Positions 24,853 through 37,950 of a DNA stretch of 64,000 bases are shown here, piece by piece. The stretch covers positions 2,278,501 to 2,342,500 of the forward strand of contig JACCLO010000014.1 of the NCBI GenBank assembly GCA_029448655.1. The letters run 5' to 3'. Below the pieces are notes generated by a model, which made no database searches, was not told where the DNA came from, and was given only the letters and a program-made list of their open reading frames with translations. Positions within the stretch are counted from its first letter, which is position 1, and each line of letters opens with the position of its first letter. The position numbers were made by a program, and so were the translations under genes. Source of the DNA: Wolfiporia cocos (lineage: Eukaryota; Basidiomycota; Agaricomycetes; Polyporales; Phaeolaceae).

Positions 24853-27800
24853 ATGGACAAGTTCACGACACTCGAGCCTGTGCGGCTGTACGCTTCCAAC
24901 GCGTCGACACCAGCCGATCACCTCCGTGGCTCAGGCAAGGGCAAGGGCCCTCTTCTTCTCCCCACAAGCAGAGGTCCTGCCCCTTTCGCCCGCATTGGCA
25001 GGCTCCCCGTTGACTTGCACATTGCTATAATAATCCATCTTGCAATCCCGGACCTGCCCGCGTATGCTCTCGCCTCTCGTGCACTATCCCGCTTAACGCG
25101 TGACGAGCGCGTCTGGGAGGCACGCTGGGCCGCGTTGGGCATCGATGCACACGGCCTCGATGGCGCGCTCGATGCGCTCGAGGATCGCATCAAGGCTAAG
25201 AAAGGCCTCGCGCAGGGGCAAGCACCGCCGATTATCGCGGTGGACATTGCGGACGACGACTTTGGTGAGTTTACCGCGGGCGACTCGCGCGCAGACGAGT
25301 TGGGCGACTTTGTCGGCGCGTTCAGCGGCACCACGATCCACTCGCCTGTGCCCACTTCGTCGTTTCAGCCTCAAACAAAACCTACATATCTTTCCCTGTA
25401 CATCCGTGTGCACACCCTACTAAAACCACTCATCCCCGCACTGTCCGCGCCTCCCCACGCCGTTTTGACTGTCCTTTTTCCCGCACCTGCTCCGCCGCTT
25501 CGGCAACAGGCCCATACGCTGCGTCTTCTGGCTCTCTTCTTGTCTCCTAGGGTGAAGCCACTGCGTGCGTGGCGCGGCCTGAGTGCCGCGCTGAGGGCGG
25601 CAATCGATCGGTTCGAGGACGGATTGCTCACTGCATTCGATGTTGCGGATGGACGCGCGGATGAGGCGGCGATGCGTGAAGTGGCTGAGGCAAGTTGGGA
25701 GGTGTGGGATCGATCGGAGGGTGAGTGGGAGCTCGGCACGGTATGGGCGGAGAAGAGGGAAATCTTCTACGAACAGAGCAAGTGGAAACCATTGGACAAC
25801 TTCTTGTGCGCATTCTACATTTGTTGCTACAGACACTTCTGCGTCCAAATTAAATTGACTTCAGGACTTAGGAAGGATGGACAATTAGATTTCGACGCGA
25901 TGGATGCGTTCATAGCCGTAGTCATTGCTGCGTTGAAAGAGCATGGTTCTCGTGCCGTCCGCGTCTTTCCACCGCAAACGAGAGTGCTTTTATCCTTCGC
26001 AGAAAGACTCGCGGTTGAAGTGGTACGCGGTCCTCTGATAACTAGCCGTGACACTTGCTGCCATGCATGACCCGCTCAGGTAGGCGAATACATCGCGCCG
26101 TTGCTCACACGCGCGCGCGAACTTGCGGTGGAGACGTTTTTGAAAGCAGCCGCCGCAAGCTTCCGAGAGGCATGGCACATGGTCGACATCATCTTCGAGA
26201 TTGCGCAGGAGCGGTCTGACGCGGCAGTGTCACGCGTACAGGCGGAGGATGTGGTGTAAGTCACCAGTTACGCTATCGCTTCGTGGACTTTAATGGCGCG
26301 ACAAAGATACCGTATGTTTGAGGTCAATATGGACGAGTATCTCGACGAGGAGGTAGAATTCGTTAAACAATGCTTCGAGACCACATGTCGAGCTTGGGAG
26401 AGCCAGGTACGCTTGCTTGTCTTCGTCTTTGCGTGCACGCACTACATGCATGTCGTGGCTTTGCTCAGCTATCGAAACACGCTATACCAGGCGTTGTCCC
26501 AAATCTCGTCGCATTGCAAGCTCAACGAGACGGACAAGTTCAACCACAACAGCAAGTTCGCTTCCTTGGCTCTTCAAACCCTGCACAAGTCAAGCGTACT
26601 GTCCTCGCTTCGTTTACAGACGTGCTCAGGCTCCCTGTAACGATCGTACCGCGCGCGGTCGGCGCCGCGATTACCACTGGAAGCAGTGCGGCAGTGCAGG
26701 GTATCGCAATGCTTAACCCGCAGCGCTGGGGTGCAGTGGGAGCCGGCTCGCGACTTAGTACTTGGGGAGGCGGCGGTGGAGGAGCCGGGGAGATGAGCAA
26801 TTATACGCAGGATTTTGAGAGAAGCGGGGAGGCATTATTTGAGCTCGGTGATGCAGAGGATGAAGAGCCGGATGGAAGTGCTCACGATGAAGCAGGAGAG
26901 GATACGCGGAAAACGGATGCAGGCAAACGCGATGGGGACAGCGAGAAGGCCACAAGATGTAAGCACCTTATCCAGTTTACGAGAGAAGAAACTGTTGATC
27001 AATCCAGCATCCATCGTGTCGACTGCGACAACCGCGACCGCTGCAAGTACCGAGTCCGGCTCCACATCGATGCACCAAGCCTCAACAGATTCCTCCTCGA
27101 CTGCAGCATTTGACAAACTCGATTTGCTGCTCTCATTGGACGTCGCCCTCGAGCTCATTCATGCAGATCGTGAATCGCTCAAGCGTGCGGAGACTTTTGC
27201 AGGATACCCAGGACAGTACGGACATCGCGTACGGGATACGATCGAAGAAATATTCGTGCTTCTTCTTCAGGCGTTAGGTGATCGTCACATCAGACCCGGC
27301 TTCAGCACGTAAGCCTTTCGACTCACGAAGTAACGAGTGAGTCGTATGGAGAAACTGACCTTCGATCATCGCTAGGGCAACGGAGCAGATGAAGGCATAC
27401 AAGCCTGCCGAGCATGAGGAGACTCGGAGCGTCGCGCCCTTGATGCAGTTCTTCGAACTTGTGCATATTGGAGATACGATACAGTCTATGGTCCAAGTCT
27501 ACTTCGACAAGGAACTGGTAACGTTCTGGTCAACATGTGATTTATCTTTTGATAACAACAATCCGCAGGCACCTCACATTGATCGTACGGATTTCCTGAA
27601 CACAGTCGTCAGAGAAAAGAAGCGGTTCGAAGACGTGCTTGATGACTGCGTAGCAGCAGGCTTGAACGCTGGCACGGACGCGCTGATGAATCAGGTACGC
27701 TGGGCACGCGAATCTTCGACCTCTCGACGCGAATAACATTCCGGATAGGTGGAGCATATCATCATCAAGTCCACGAAGCCTCGGGAGTACTATCCTTCGG

Positions 27801-28456
27801 AAGATACACCGCTAGAGCTAGGACCCACACAAGCCTGCACAGAGGCGATATCGTGTTTGAAGATGCATTGTCAACTACTCAAGGGCAGCACAAGCAAGGA
27901 AGTTTTGGAAGTATTTTATCAGGAAATTGGCATTCGCCTAATTGCGTGGGTAGCCGCATGTTTCATACCTTCATCAAGCACTGATATGCTTTCTGAATGC
28001 AGGATTTTGCAGAAACATCTAAAACGGCAAATTATCTCACTGAATGGAGGCTTTCAAGTGATCGCAGATCTTAATGCCTACTATACATTCATTTCCTCTC
28101 TCAAGGTGAGAAGCTGAATGATACTACATATAGGTTGCTTAGAGCACAACTCTCTTAGGTCTCCAGCATTGTTGCTGAGTTCTCGTACCTTAAGATGTTA
28201 GGTCATGTCTATGTAGTTGAAGATGCCAAAGACCTTGCACAGATTGTCCGGGATGTAACCCGTTATGGGGGTGCATACAAGCCGGAGGTAACATATCTGT
28301 TCAAAGCTCAAGTGTCATCTTGAATCTGACATGTTACTGGCATCTTAGGATGTGTATGAGTTCATTCAGAGACGTGCAGACTGGAAAAAAATCGAAAAGA
28401 CAGTAGATAAAACTATGTATAATCTCAGTTTTAAGGAGGACTGCGTGATTTTATAG
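24853..28456 (+). CDS. RCY1: Recyclin-1 (F-box, Sec10-like)
   Basis: About a dozen exons span 3.6 kb. An F-box-like segment lies near residues 45-85 (RIGRLPVDLHIAIIIHLAIP...DERVWEARW). The remainder is a Sec10-like helical body (VGEYIAPLLTRARELAVE, FFELVHIGDTIQSMVQVYFDKEL, RTDFLNTVVREKKRFED, AYYTFISSLK). This domain pair defines Rcy1/Pof6, an F-box protein that acts with Skp1 in endosomal recycling. The chain ends DCVIL, so the last four residues CVIL form a CAAX box with Leu, predicted to be geranylgeranylated, as yeast Rcy1 also ends in a CAAX motif. The large first exon and the intron at about 25806-25871 keep frame into LKDGQLDFDAMD. Confidence 0.9.
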
Positions 28457-28880
28457 TTTGGTCCTACACTATTATACTCCATTTAAATATGTAACAGGGA
28501 CTATTTTAGTTCGAGCTCATTATATAGTACTGATCCGGCACCTGAATCTATACAGCTACATATTCCTCAGCAAAAAGTACTGAACATGATAGTTTGCAGC
28601 AATGTATGGAGGAGTCTTTGGTCTACACTGACATGATTATGTGATAGCTAGCTAGCTTGTCGGCGAACTTGCTTGACAATTGTGAGGCATTTTCTGCCCG
28701 CCACTACCTGGTCACAGGACCGCTCGCGTTGTCCGATCGCATCTACGGGGTCGTGACTTGTGTATGACCTGAACTTCGCCGCCGCCCGGGACTTTGTTCC
28801 CAGTCAACGGGTCAAACTACAACGAAGGCAATCACGCTTCGCCGCTGTGCCTCAACACTGCTTACCGCTCACACTGGTCC
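28457..28880. other. Intergenic
   Basis: About 420 bases between recyclin-1 and the Sut1-like gene. The first 200 are AT-rich. An open frame from 28794 could extend the transporter N-terminus, but the extra residues look like leader sequence. Confidence 0.4.
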
Positions 28881-31542
28881 ATGACTGGCTTGTCCACAAT
28901 ACCGCTAGCTAACGATATCGGCCATCGTGAAGATGATGTTCATTTGTCTGGTGTAGCCCGCGTCAAGGGGCCTCGATGGCTGCAGTTGCCCGCCCTCACT
29001 ATCGGTTTGCTGGGCGTGCAGGTCTTCTGGTCCATCGAGATGTCGTATGGTAACCAAACAAGTAGTTTCTAGCCGGGTTTAGGTTTTGAGCTCCACCACA
29101 GGCACCCCATACCTGATATCGTTGGGTCTATCTAAGTCTGCGGTGGCAACTGTGTTCCTCGCCGGTCCAGTCTCCGGATTGATTGTCCAGCCGCTCATTG
29201 GTATGTTGGAACTTTCGCTGCAATAGAAAGGCGAGTTGATATTGCACCAGGCGTCCTTGCTGATAATTCAAAGTCACGGTATGGACGCCGGCGTCCATAC
29301 ATGCTCGTCGGAATGTGTATATGTGTCACCGCGATGCTCCTCCTGGGGTTCACACGGCCGTTCGCGACACTCTTCACTACGCTCGGCTCGAAAGCAGTGC
29401 GTGTGTCTCGTATTCCTGAATCCGATGTGCTCAAGGGCTGCATAGAATAATATGTTGACCATTTGGCTCGCGATTCTGGCATTATTCTCGATCGACTTTT
29501 CGATCAACGCAGGTTCGCAAATTCTCCTGGTAGACTCGTATTCGTTCAATCCATGATCACCCTCGCGTTTCTATGGCAGTTCAGGCAGTGGATCGTGCAT
29601 TGCTGGTTGATACCCTCCCACCCGCCGAACAGCCCGATGGCAATGCCTGGGCGGCACGTATGCTTGGGATTGGAAGCGTTGCCGGATATTTTATGTTCGT
29701 TTGATTCAGTTTCAATGATCCCTTGATACGTTCTGACATCACTTTGCTCCTTGGACAGTGGGAATATTGATCTAACGGTTGCATTCTCGTTTCTTGGAGA
29801 TACTGAGCTCGAAGTGCTGTCTGTCTTGGGCTCCTTCTTGCTAGTCGCCATGCATCTGATCACCGCATTGTGTACTCAGGAGAGAGTTGTGGTTGCCTCG
29901 ACGTGAGTGTACTACGTTTTATGGGTGCTGGAGACCTCATCCCTGTCCTATAGGAGTTCGCGCAAGAGTGTGGTACAGGAGATTAAGGAAATCTGGTACA
30001 ATATAGGCAACCTCCCAGCTACAATTCGACAAATCGTGCGTGTATGCGCACTAATCTCTCTGCCTGTCTGACTTATACATGATCAGTGTATAATTCAGTT
30101 CTTGTACGTACTGCGCGCGTATGCAGACGTTCCCTTGGATGATCTGTCACAGCGCATGGCTAGGCTGGTTTCCCGTCCTGTTCTATACTACCGCGTTTAT
30201 CGGAGAACTGCACAAGCGCACGCACCCCGACATCCCTGCAGACGATGTCAACCTCAATGCTGAAGCAACACGTCTGGGCTCGCGCGCAATGTTTTTCAGT
30301 GCCTTACTTAGCTTGGGCTCAAACTTTGCTCTCCCGTTGTTCGTGAGCGAGGCGACGCGCAGCCGTAGACTGCTTGAGCACCAGCTCAATACAAAAAGCA
30401 GCTGGACGATGTTATATAAGCGCCTCAAGATCCATCTGGCTACGTTGTGGGCCATCTCGCATGTGGTCTTTGCCGTGTGTATGGGGGCGACGTTGTGAGT
30501 AATATGTGCCCAAATATCGCTGAAATATGACTGAGCATGCACTCAAACAGCTTCTACTCGAACGTGGATGGCGCGACCTTCTTCACGACCCTGACTGGGT
30601 TCTCTTGGTCGATAACACAATGGGCGCCGTTCTCTTTGGTAGGCACCTCTCTACATTATTCCGGGCTGGACGCTTCCTCTGATCCATCGGGGCTTCTCTG
30701 GCGATCTTATTCAATGGCGGTTGTATTTTAATGGCGTCTAAAAGCTTGCAGAGGCCATTCTCACTGCGGACGCGCCAAATGATGATACCGGATCCATTAT
30801 GCTGCGCGATACCCGCTCATCTCGCAGGTCGTCCGACCTCATTTTGGGCAGTGATGAACAGGAGCGGCAGCTTTTGGTCGGAGACGAGGATTTTGCTCAA
30901 GAGGACTCCGCACTGGAAGCGGAAGTGCAGTCGTTCAGTTCGTCAGCCTCCGTGGACGAAGCGGAACGGGACACGCATACACAACGGAGCCACCTCCTTA
31001 GCAATGCTTTAGCACGGTCGAGTCACCTCGACTTGGACAATCCCCCTGGGAACGGCGTCACGAACGGTGGGCAGAGTGGGCTCGCTGCCAAGGCGGGCGT
31101 CATCCTTGCAAGTATTGCTTCCTTCTCATCGATCTTGGCAGAACTCAGATGTGGAGGATTCTGCAGGGCATCCACAACGTCTTCATTGTAATGCCACAAT
31201 TCATCATGACAGGCATCGCGTCAATCATCTTTGCTATCTTCGACTCGGGCAGGGGCGCTACTGTGTCGAGCCATACAACGAGCGGACTAGAGACTAATCA
31301 TAGCAGCGTGTCAGAGAGTTCTTCTGTCGCTCAATCCATGACGCCGAGGGAAGGCGGGCCTGCGTCCACCAGCGGACCGAATTCGTATGCGATCATCTTT
31401 AGGTGCGTGTTTATCCATCTCCGGCTTGGCTCGCCGGCGAAATTGTGCGCTCTGAGTATATATACCCAGATTGGGCGGCGTCGCAGCAGCGATAGCTTTC
31501 GTACTCACTGTTCGGCTGGCGCGCGATTTGCGGCGACAGTAA
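28881..31542 (+). CDS. Sut1-like glucoside/H+ symporter (MFS/GPH)
   Basis: A multi-exon plus-strand gene encodes a 12-helix transporter of the glycoside-pentoside-hexuronide/SUT1 type. Helix 1 is LPALTIGLLGVQVFWSIEMSYG, and the loop 2-3 signature is SKSRYGRRRPYMLVG. NAVQAVDRALLVDTLPP and WLGWFPVLFYTTAFIGE are also typical of plant sucrose carriers and fission yeast Sut1, a maltose/sucrose:H+ symporter. A long acidic Ser-rich cytosolic loop (SSRRSSDLILGSDEQER onward) precedes the last helices; the chain ends LARDLRRQ. The start at 28881 (MTGLSTIPLAND) is preferred; an upstream in-frame ATG-like start exists. Not all splice sites were resolved. Confidence 0.83.
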
Positions 31543-32774
31543 TTAACGAGGGAAGTCCTCGTCCAGCGCCCCTGCACGTCGTACCTTATATTCGGCTCAA
31601 AATGATCGCCCCCCTGGGCAACGCCGGAGCTATTTCTCTCTTTGAATCTCGATGAACACTATATATAGCACCGTCAGATGCCATTGTAACAACTACCATA
31701 GTATATACGTACGTAGGAAAGATCAAGGGATAGCTCATTCAATATGTAAAAGTACTATCCTGGCCCGATGGTGCAACCGCAACGCCAGTGCAATCACGTT
31801 TGCACCTCCCCTCCCCAGATTCAAAGATTTACGGTCACCGAGACGTGCAAACTACAGTAAAATGTGCGCATCTCTGTTAAGTCATCGCTGTCGACAATCC
31901 TCAGGTACTCATGGACCTCGGCTAAGTTTTGCAAGAAGTTGCATTAGCGTGCAGTGTGCGTTATGAGAAGCCTATCAAATTCGAGCGTGTACTGGTGATC
32001 ATCTCCGAGCAATCAGTACTTGTACTCATGGAGATAGAGGCATAACAGCAACACAGAACACCCGAGAAGTCGTGTAAGTGAGCCAGTGATGGTGCAGGTT
32101 CAAATTACGACTTGCTGGTGCCTGTGCACTCCGTTAATGGACAGGGTTGGGCTGTAAAGTTTGATCTTCTGATAGGGGCATGCTCAGGAATACCCATCTC
32201 GTGCTGTACGGGACAATGGCTACTCGTGTGCGCAGTGGCTCGCGACGGCATGGCGGTAGCATAGCGCCTTCGTCACGCGTCTGCAATATTAATGAGCCTA
32301 CTCTCTGGATGCACGGCACCGTGTCGGTGGCGATTTATTGCCCGGTAAGAGGCCGTAGCGTAACCGGCGATTTATGAATCACCACTGGGGGCACTGACAG
32401 TGCGCTTGCCCAACTGGCGGCGATCGAACGGATTAGTGCATGATAAATTACAGTAGTATATCGGGCGCTGATACATGAGTGATACATACGTACACGAAGA
32501 ACGAAGGGTGTGCGTGCGGAATCATCCCAGGGATAACACAAGATTAGATATAGCAATGCGATAGCGAGCGAAGGTGCAGGTGCATACGGCCGTGCGGCGC
32601 TCTGCGCGGGTGGGACGGAACGAAAAGTGGTACAGTTGCGTGCGGCGGAAGTGACATTGCATTGTGCGAAACGCCTGTGCTGTCGAGCAGTAGGTATAGT
32701 TAGTGGTCGCTGTCTGCGTGTGTGGTTGCGATCTGCGCGTGTTGCTGTCTGCGTGTGTCATGTTTGCAAGGACG
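31543..32774. other. Intergenic, convergent 3' ends
   Basis: A 1.2 kb gap between the stop of the sugar transporter and the stop of the minus-strand permease. Open frames are short and unconvincing, with no tRNA or repeat seen. It is larger than expected for two 3' untranslated regions. Confidence 0.4.
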
Positions 32775-34741
32775 TCAAATACGCTGGTGCCCTTTGCGTC
32801 GCGCGAAGAGCGTGCGCGAGATGGTCATGCACAGCAGGCCTGCCAGCGTGCATACCTGCATCAACATGTGGTCAGCGCCGGCAATCAGCACCCACGCAAG
32901 CGTCAGGCGCACCCCGGTGAAGATGATGGCGCGCCACCACAGCAGGCCCTGCGCGCCCGCGCTCGCCCGCGCAGTGCCGAGAAGCGCACCCGCGACGGGC
33001 GTGCCGACGAGCATCGCAAGCGCGACAGCAGTGTATGCGAGGCCCATCTTGACGCTGTGTGCGTGGCATCAGCGAGGACGCGCCCGATTGCGCTGGGAAC
33101 GCACCCGAGCTCGCCAAGGTTGTTGCACAGCGCGACGAGGAGCGACGGGATGAGCGAGATGTCTGGCGTTGTGTCAGCACGGCGCCGGGCGCACACATGG
33201 GACACTCACACGCGCCGCTGGCGAAGCCAAAGAGGAGACCGACGAGGATGACCCCGGCAGAAGACGTCGCGCCGAAGATGGCAAATGCCAGCGCGGCACA
33301 CGCGGCAATCGCGGGAAGGAGCATGTTGTACACGCCTGTGCGGTCCGCGAAGGACGGAGGAAGGAGACGCCCGAGCGTGCTTCCTGCATTGAGAATGGCC
33401 AGCTGGACGGAGATGAGCGAATGGCGCCTAGGAAAGTGTCAAACTTACACAGTAGGTCGTGATGCGCGCGTCGACACCGTGGTCCTCGGCGAAAAGCTGC
33501 AGGTAGAAGACTGCGCGGGTAAGCGACTCGGTGAGCACGAAGTGAGGCAGAAAACGCACGGGGAACATACACGCCAAGATTGGTGAGGAAGGCGCTGGGT
33601 GTGGATGCGATCAGTCGGTTACTGCCTCGGAACAGCGCCGGGGACTCACCCCAAGATGCTCCAGAGGTAGGGAGCATCGCAAATTATGGCCTTAATTTCC
33701 GCGCACCTGTGGCGCAGGCCGGCCAACCAGCTGTCGTCGGTGTGCATGCGGATGGACTGCTTCGGTGGGGCACGAGTGCGCATTATGGCATTGGCAACAA
33801 TGAGAAGGGCAGCGACGAGAGCGCCGCTGATGCGGACGGCGTTGGCGAAGCCGACGCGTGGGTCGGCGATAAGGCGATTGAGAAGGATGGGAAAGACGAT
33901 GCCGCCTGCGGAGGCGCCCGAGGTGACGATGCCCACGGCGAGGGCGCGGCGGCGGCGAAAGTGGTGAGACACGATGGAGAGGGAGGGCAGGAAGGTGAGA
34001 CCGAGGCCGAGACCCATCCCCACAGCCTGTGCGAGGAACACCTGCGGCGGATGAGCACCGCGTGGAGCGGTAGGGAATGCGGGCGCACCTGGTAGTACTG
34101 GCCGGGGCGGGCGAGGGAGAGCATGAATATGGAGAAGACGTAGAGGAGGCCGCCGGCGATTTCAATGTGGTGGCTGCGAGCGAGCGAGATCAGAGGCGCG
34201 GCACGGCACGCACGCGGGGCACGCACAAGAGTCCCTTGTCGAAGGCACGGCCGACGAAAACGCCGGGGGCGTACATGAGGCAGAGCTGGAGGCTGCCGAT
34301 CCAGCTGGGAGCGTGTGAGCGGGGACGGGGACGGGGACGGGGTGCGCACCTGATGTTGGAGGAGGTCTCGCGGGCAAGGAACGTGGTCGTGTAGTAGTCT
34401 GCGGGCGGTGAGCGGGAGTGGCGGGGCAGAGAGCGGGCACACCTTGGTACACGCCGAACGCGGAGACATAGCTGGGGGGCGTGAGCGGGGGCGTGGCGGA
34501 CGGGGTGGGACTCACCCAAAGGTGGCAAACTGGACCATCCAGCTGGGGGGCGTGAGCGTGGGTGAGGCGGGGAGCGGGGGACTTACGCGCCGGCGACGGT
34601 GAGCCAGGCGGTGCGGCCGGCGTCGAGCGGGGCAGGCGGGGCGTCGGGGGGCGTGTCGGGCGGGGGCGGGGAGGACTCTTTGTGCATGGAGGATAGAGAG
34701 GACGAGAAGGATGCATTGTGCAGGGCAACGAGTGTCGGCAT
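32775..34741 (-). CDS. Monocarboxylate-permease-like MFS transporter
   Basis: The minus-strand gene starts at 34741 (MPTLVALHNASF) and ends at 32775 (KGHQRI). After a Pro-rich cytosolic N-terminus, helix 1 is split over tiny exons: WMVQFATFG (27 nt) and YVSAFGVYQ (29 nt), then DYYTTTFLARETSSNI. Later segments, VGMGLGLGLTFLPSLSIVSHHFRRRRALAVG, TSGASAGGIVFP and ILVGLLFGFASGA, match the fungal monocarboxylate transporter homologue (MCH/SLC16) group. Its members include riboflavin and carboxylate carriers, so the substrate is uncertain. Introns are C-rich with similar 3' ends. The first five junctions were verified in frame. Confidence 0.82.
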
Positions 34742-34940
34742 ATTGCAATTGATTAATGAATGAATGCTGAACCCCGGCTGATTTGCCGTCCGTTAAATAT
34801 CCCCACGGCGTCTGAGATGTGCCACAATTCGCCGGCTGCCGGTGTCCAATCTGAGATGTCCGATACAGTGCGGGTACGCATCACGATCCGCGCGTGCTAG
34901 TTCCCGTGCTACTCCCGCCGCGTGCTACTCCCGCCGCGTG

Positions 34941-35941
34941 CTAGTTCCCGCCCCGCCCCCGCCCCCGCCCCGCCAGCGAGCCCAGCCGCGTCCACGCCCA
35001 CCCCGTCCACGTCTGCTCGTACGCCTCCCGCTCCCGCCTGTCCCGCTGCCGCTCGAACGCGGTCCGGTACCGCTCGTAGCTCTCCCGGAACTGCCGCTCC
35101 ACGCGCGACGAAAAGATCAGCTCCCCCCGCGGGCTCGACGCCGGCGGCATCGGCGCCAGCGGCGCAGACCCTGTCCCCGACCGCTTTCGCGCCGGCGCGG
35201 GCAGCCGCCGCGTTGGCGAGGACGACCGCGACGGCCCCGCCGACTGCGGGGGAGGCGACGACGGCGGCCGCGCGGGCGCCGCGCGCGTCGCCACCGGTGC
35301 CGGCCGCGGGAAGAGCACCGTCAGCGGGTTGAACGGCAGCTTCGTCCCCAGCGGCGGCCGCCGCACGTTCAGGTACATGTTGAAGTTGCGCAGCGCCTTG
35401 TTCGCGTGCGGCACGTACCTGCCCCGCCGTCAGCCCGCACACCGAGCACATGCGCGCGCGCCCACGCACCGGTTCGCGTATCCGATCTTCTCGGAATACA
35501 TCCCGCTCGCAAAGAACAGCACCAGCGTCGTCACCGCCACGAACAGCAGCCCGCTCGCCACGTACGGATGCACCTCTGCATCCCGCGCCCATTCAGGGAG
35601 GCCCTCATCGCCCCCGCCGGCCACGCCTCGCCCGTGCTGGAGCGCGTACAGCCGCCCCAGCACCGCCCGGTACGGGATCGCGAGCAGCTGCGCGTGCAGC
35701 AGCACTTCGCACAGGAGGAACACAATCACTAGCGCCAGCTGTGCGAGGAACACTGTCCGCGCGCGTTCGTCAGCGATGCACTCGCGATGGCCCGGGCCCA
35801 CTCACGCTGGTACCGCCGCTTCCGCCGCGTGAGCGACGCCGCGTTCGTCTTGAGCCGCTCCTCGAACAGCAGCAGATCCCGGTACGTCGCTGCGTCGTAC
35901 GCCGGCGAGAACCCTCCAGCCCGTGGCGCCCGTGGCGGCAT
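34941..35941 (-). CDS. SPO7: Spo7-like Nem1 phosphatase regulatory subunit
   Basis: Three exons (35941-35806, 35752-35470, 35418-34941) give 298 residues. The pattern TYRDLLLFEERLK..A.LTRRKRRYQ, then two helices (FLAQLALVIVFLLCEVLL and VASGLLFVAVTTLVLFFASGMY) and YVPHANKALRNFNMYLNVR, is that of the Spo7 family. Spo7 holds Nem1 at the nuclear/ER membrane, where the complex dephosphorylates lipin (Pah1) and so drives phosphatidate to diacylglycerol. The C-terminal 150 residues are Pro/Ser/Arg-rich and end in a Gly-Arg tail. A small direct repeat (GTGCTACTCCCGCCGC, twice from about 34908) lies just past the stop. The diacylglycerol kinase at 44.4 kb acts in the reverse direction in the same pathway. 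Confidence 0.85.
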
Positions 35942-36408
35942 GTTGACGTGAGTCCAGTATAGTGTACAGCGTTGAGTGCTTAGCGTGCAAGCGCTGCCCC
36001 GAGGGGTACAGGCGCCCGTGCGATGGGCGATCAGTCTCGTAGATCACACGCGGCGAAAGACAAAAACGACATGGCATTGGCCAGCGGCGTACATACACAT
36101 GGCGTGCACCCACCCGCGGCCGACCAGCGTAGACGGCGGGCTGGCCCGTGCGCAGTGCTCGGGCCAGCGAGAAGCGTAATGCAGATGTACAAAAACGAAC
36201 GTATGGTCTACCAGCGTGGAGTGATCATGTACAAAAATGTGAGTGAGAGTGGGGTATGCGGGGGACAGAGATGCATAGTGTCAATGATGGGTGTGCAATG
36301 AGACAACAGACAAACAGGCAAATAATAGGGCGAATAATAACCTCAGCCTGAAATAATAAAAAGTAAATGGCGAGTGAAGCTTCTACACCTTTCGGACCCA
36401 CCGGCCGC
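35942..36408. other. Intergenic
   Basis: About 470 bases between two minus-strand genes, holding the Spo7 promoter and the 3' side of the next gene. An AT-rich tract lies at 36310-36365. No gene recognised. Confidence 0.45.
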
Positions 36409-37950
36409 CTAATGCGGCGCACCGCCGATGAGCACCGTCATCCAGCCAAACATAGCCATCAGAAACCGCACAAGCCACGCCGGGTCCGCACCGAGCCCGA
36501 GCCCCGGCCGCAGTTGCATCGCAAACGCAAGATCCAGCTCCGGCACGGGCGCACGGTGCGCCCGCTGCGCGTCCACATCGCGCGGCACCTCCGCCTCGGG
36601 CTCGAGCGAGAGCCCGCCAGGGATGCACGGAAGCGGCGACGGCGCGCGCGGCGGCAGCGCAGCCAGACCGAGCGCGGGCGATGCGGACGCGCGGAGCGAC
36701 CATGCGGGCTTGGGCGACGCGGCGCGCTCGCGCATCTGCAGCGGCGACAACGGCCGGACAAGCGGCGATGCCGCGAGACTGCGGGGTGTCATGAATGGCG
36801 TGGGAGACGCGGGGAGCGGGAGGAGCGCGGGGTCAAGGTCGGATGCGGGGGTGAGGAAGGCGTGCTTCTCGGTATCTGCGGGGATGTCGATGAATATGCG
36901 CTGCCGCACGGGCTGGGGGGAGGGAATGTCAAGGAGCAGTGAGCCGGCGTCGACCTTGTCGGCAACTTCGCCCCGCGGCTCGCATATGGACGGGAGAGGC
37001 AACTCCACGGCTCCGTCAAACTCAATGAGATCCTTCTCCAGAGCAGGGCTCGGTGGCTCTGGCTTGAGCTTAGCGTCGTCGTCATAGCACGGGGGGCGGC
37101 CGCCGCTAGGCCGCGTCGCATTGTCAACTCGGGCCTTCTCCATGCGCGGGAGCGCGTCCCATACCGACTCGGACCGCAGGACGTACGCGCGGTAATAGTG
37201 TACCATATACAGAAACACGGACACGCAGAACAGCGCAAGCAGCGCGGCGACGCATGCGGCAGCGATCGCGATCAGCGGGGTATGATGCAGGTCTGAGAGA
37301 GAAGGTTGGGAAGAGCTTGAGGCAGTACCAGCCGTGGCAATCTCCGAGGATGCTGCATCGGGAGACACAGCTGGCACGGAGTCCGAGACAACGGGAGGCG
37401 GTACCAAGTCGGCATCAGCGCCCTGGAGCGGAGGCTCGGCCGGGGAGGGTCCCTTTGTGAGCTCGCTGGCGTGGCTTGAACTTGGATCCGAAGGCACGGT
37501 ATAGAGCTGTCTCTCGTCGTCAGAGAGAGCACCGAGGGGCAAGGCCGTCGTAACGGCGTCGAGACCGCTGAGCTGTGCCAGGTACGCGTGTTGGACAGCA
37601 GGCGAGGCGAGGAGTATGCGCACTTTGTCCTCGCCTTCGCCATCGCCGCATGTAAGGCACTCCACGCTGAGCCAGCGGGGCACGGCGATGAGACGAAGGT
37701 GGCAGGGATATGAACGGCACTACTTACCCTACGCGGGACTCGAAGACGGCCTGTATGGCATGCTGGACGCTCTCGGGCAGATTGATGCTGCTCGCGTGCG
37801 GCGCAGCGGGGAATTGGTGAATTGGTGAGCGCAGCATGTGCTACAAAATGACGTGGGCACTCACAGATCGGGGGCATCAGAGGGAATGACGGGGCGTGCA
37901 GACACGACCAGCGCAAGGAGGGAGAAGGAGACGAGGATGGTGAGTGCCAT
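36409..37950 (-). CDS. Unknown membrane protein with signal peptide
   Basis: Three exons (37950-37865, 37787-37728, 37666-36409) give 467 residues. A signal peptide (MALTILVSFSLLALVVSA) is followed by a short lumenal/extracellular part with VECLTCGDGEGEDKV. A membrane helix lies at about 178-202 (PLIAIAAACVAALLALFCVS). A long cytosolic Ser/Pro/Glu-rich region repeats SP and LP motifs, and a second hydrophobic stretch lies at the extreme C-terminus (FLMAMFGWMTVLIGG). No family is recognised. The type I topology with a phosphorylation-rich tail suggests a sensor or adhesion role, but this is speculation. Confidence 0.6.

Noticed and set aside
34842..35732. 296-codon plus-strand frame
   Set aside because: Arg/Pro-rich shadow opposite the Spo7-like gene.
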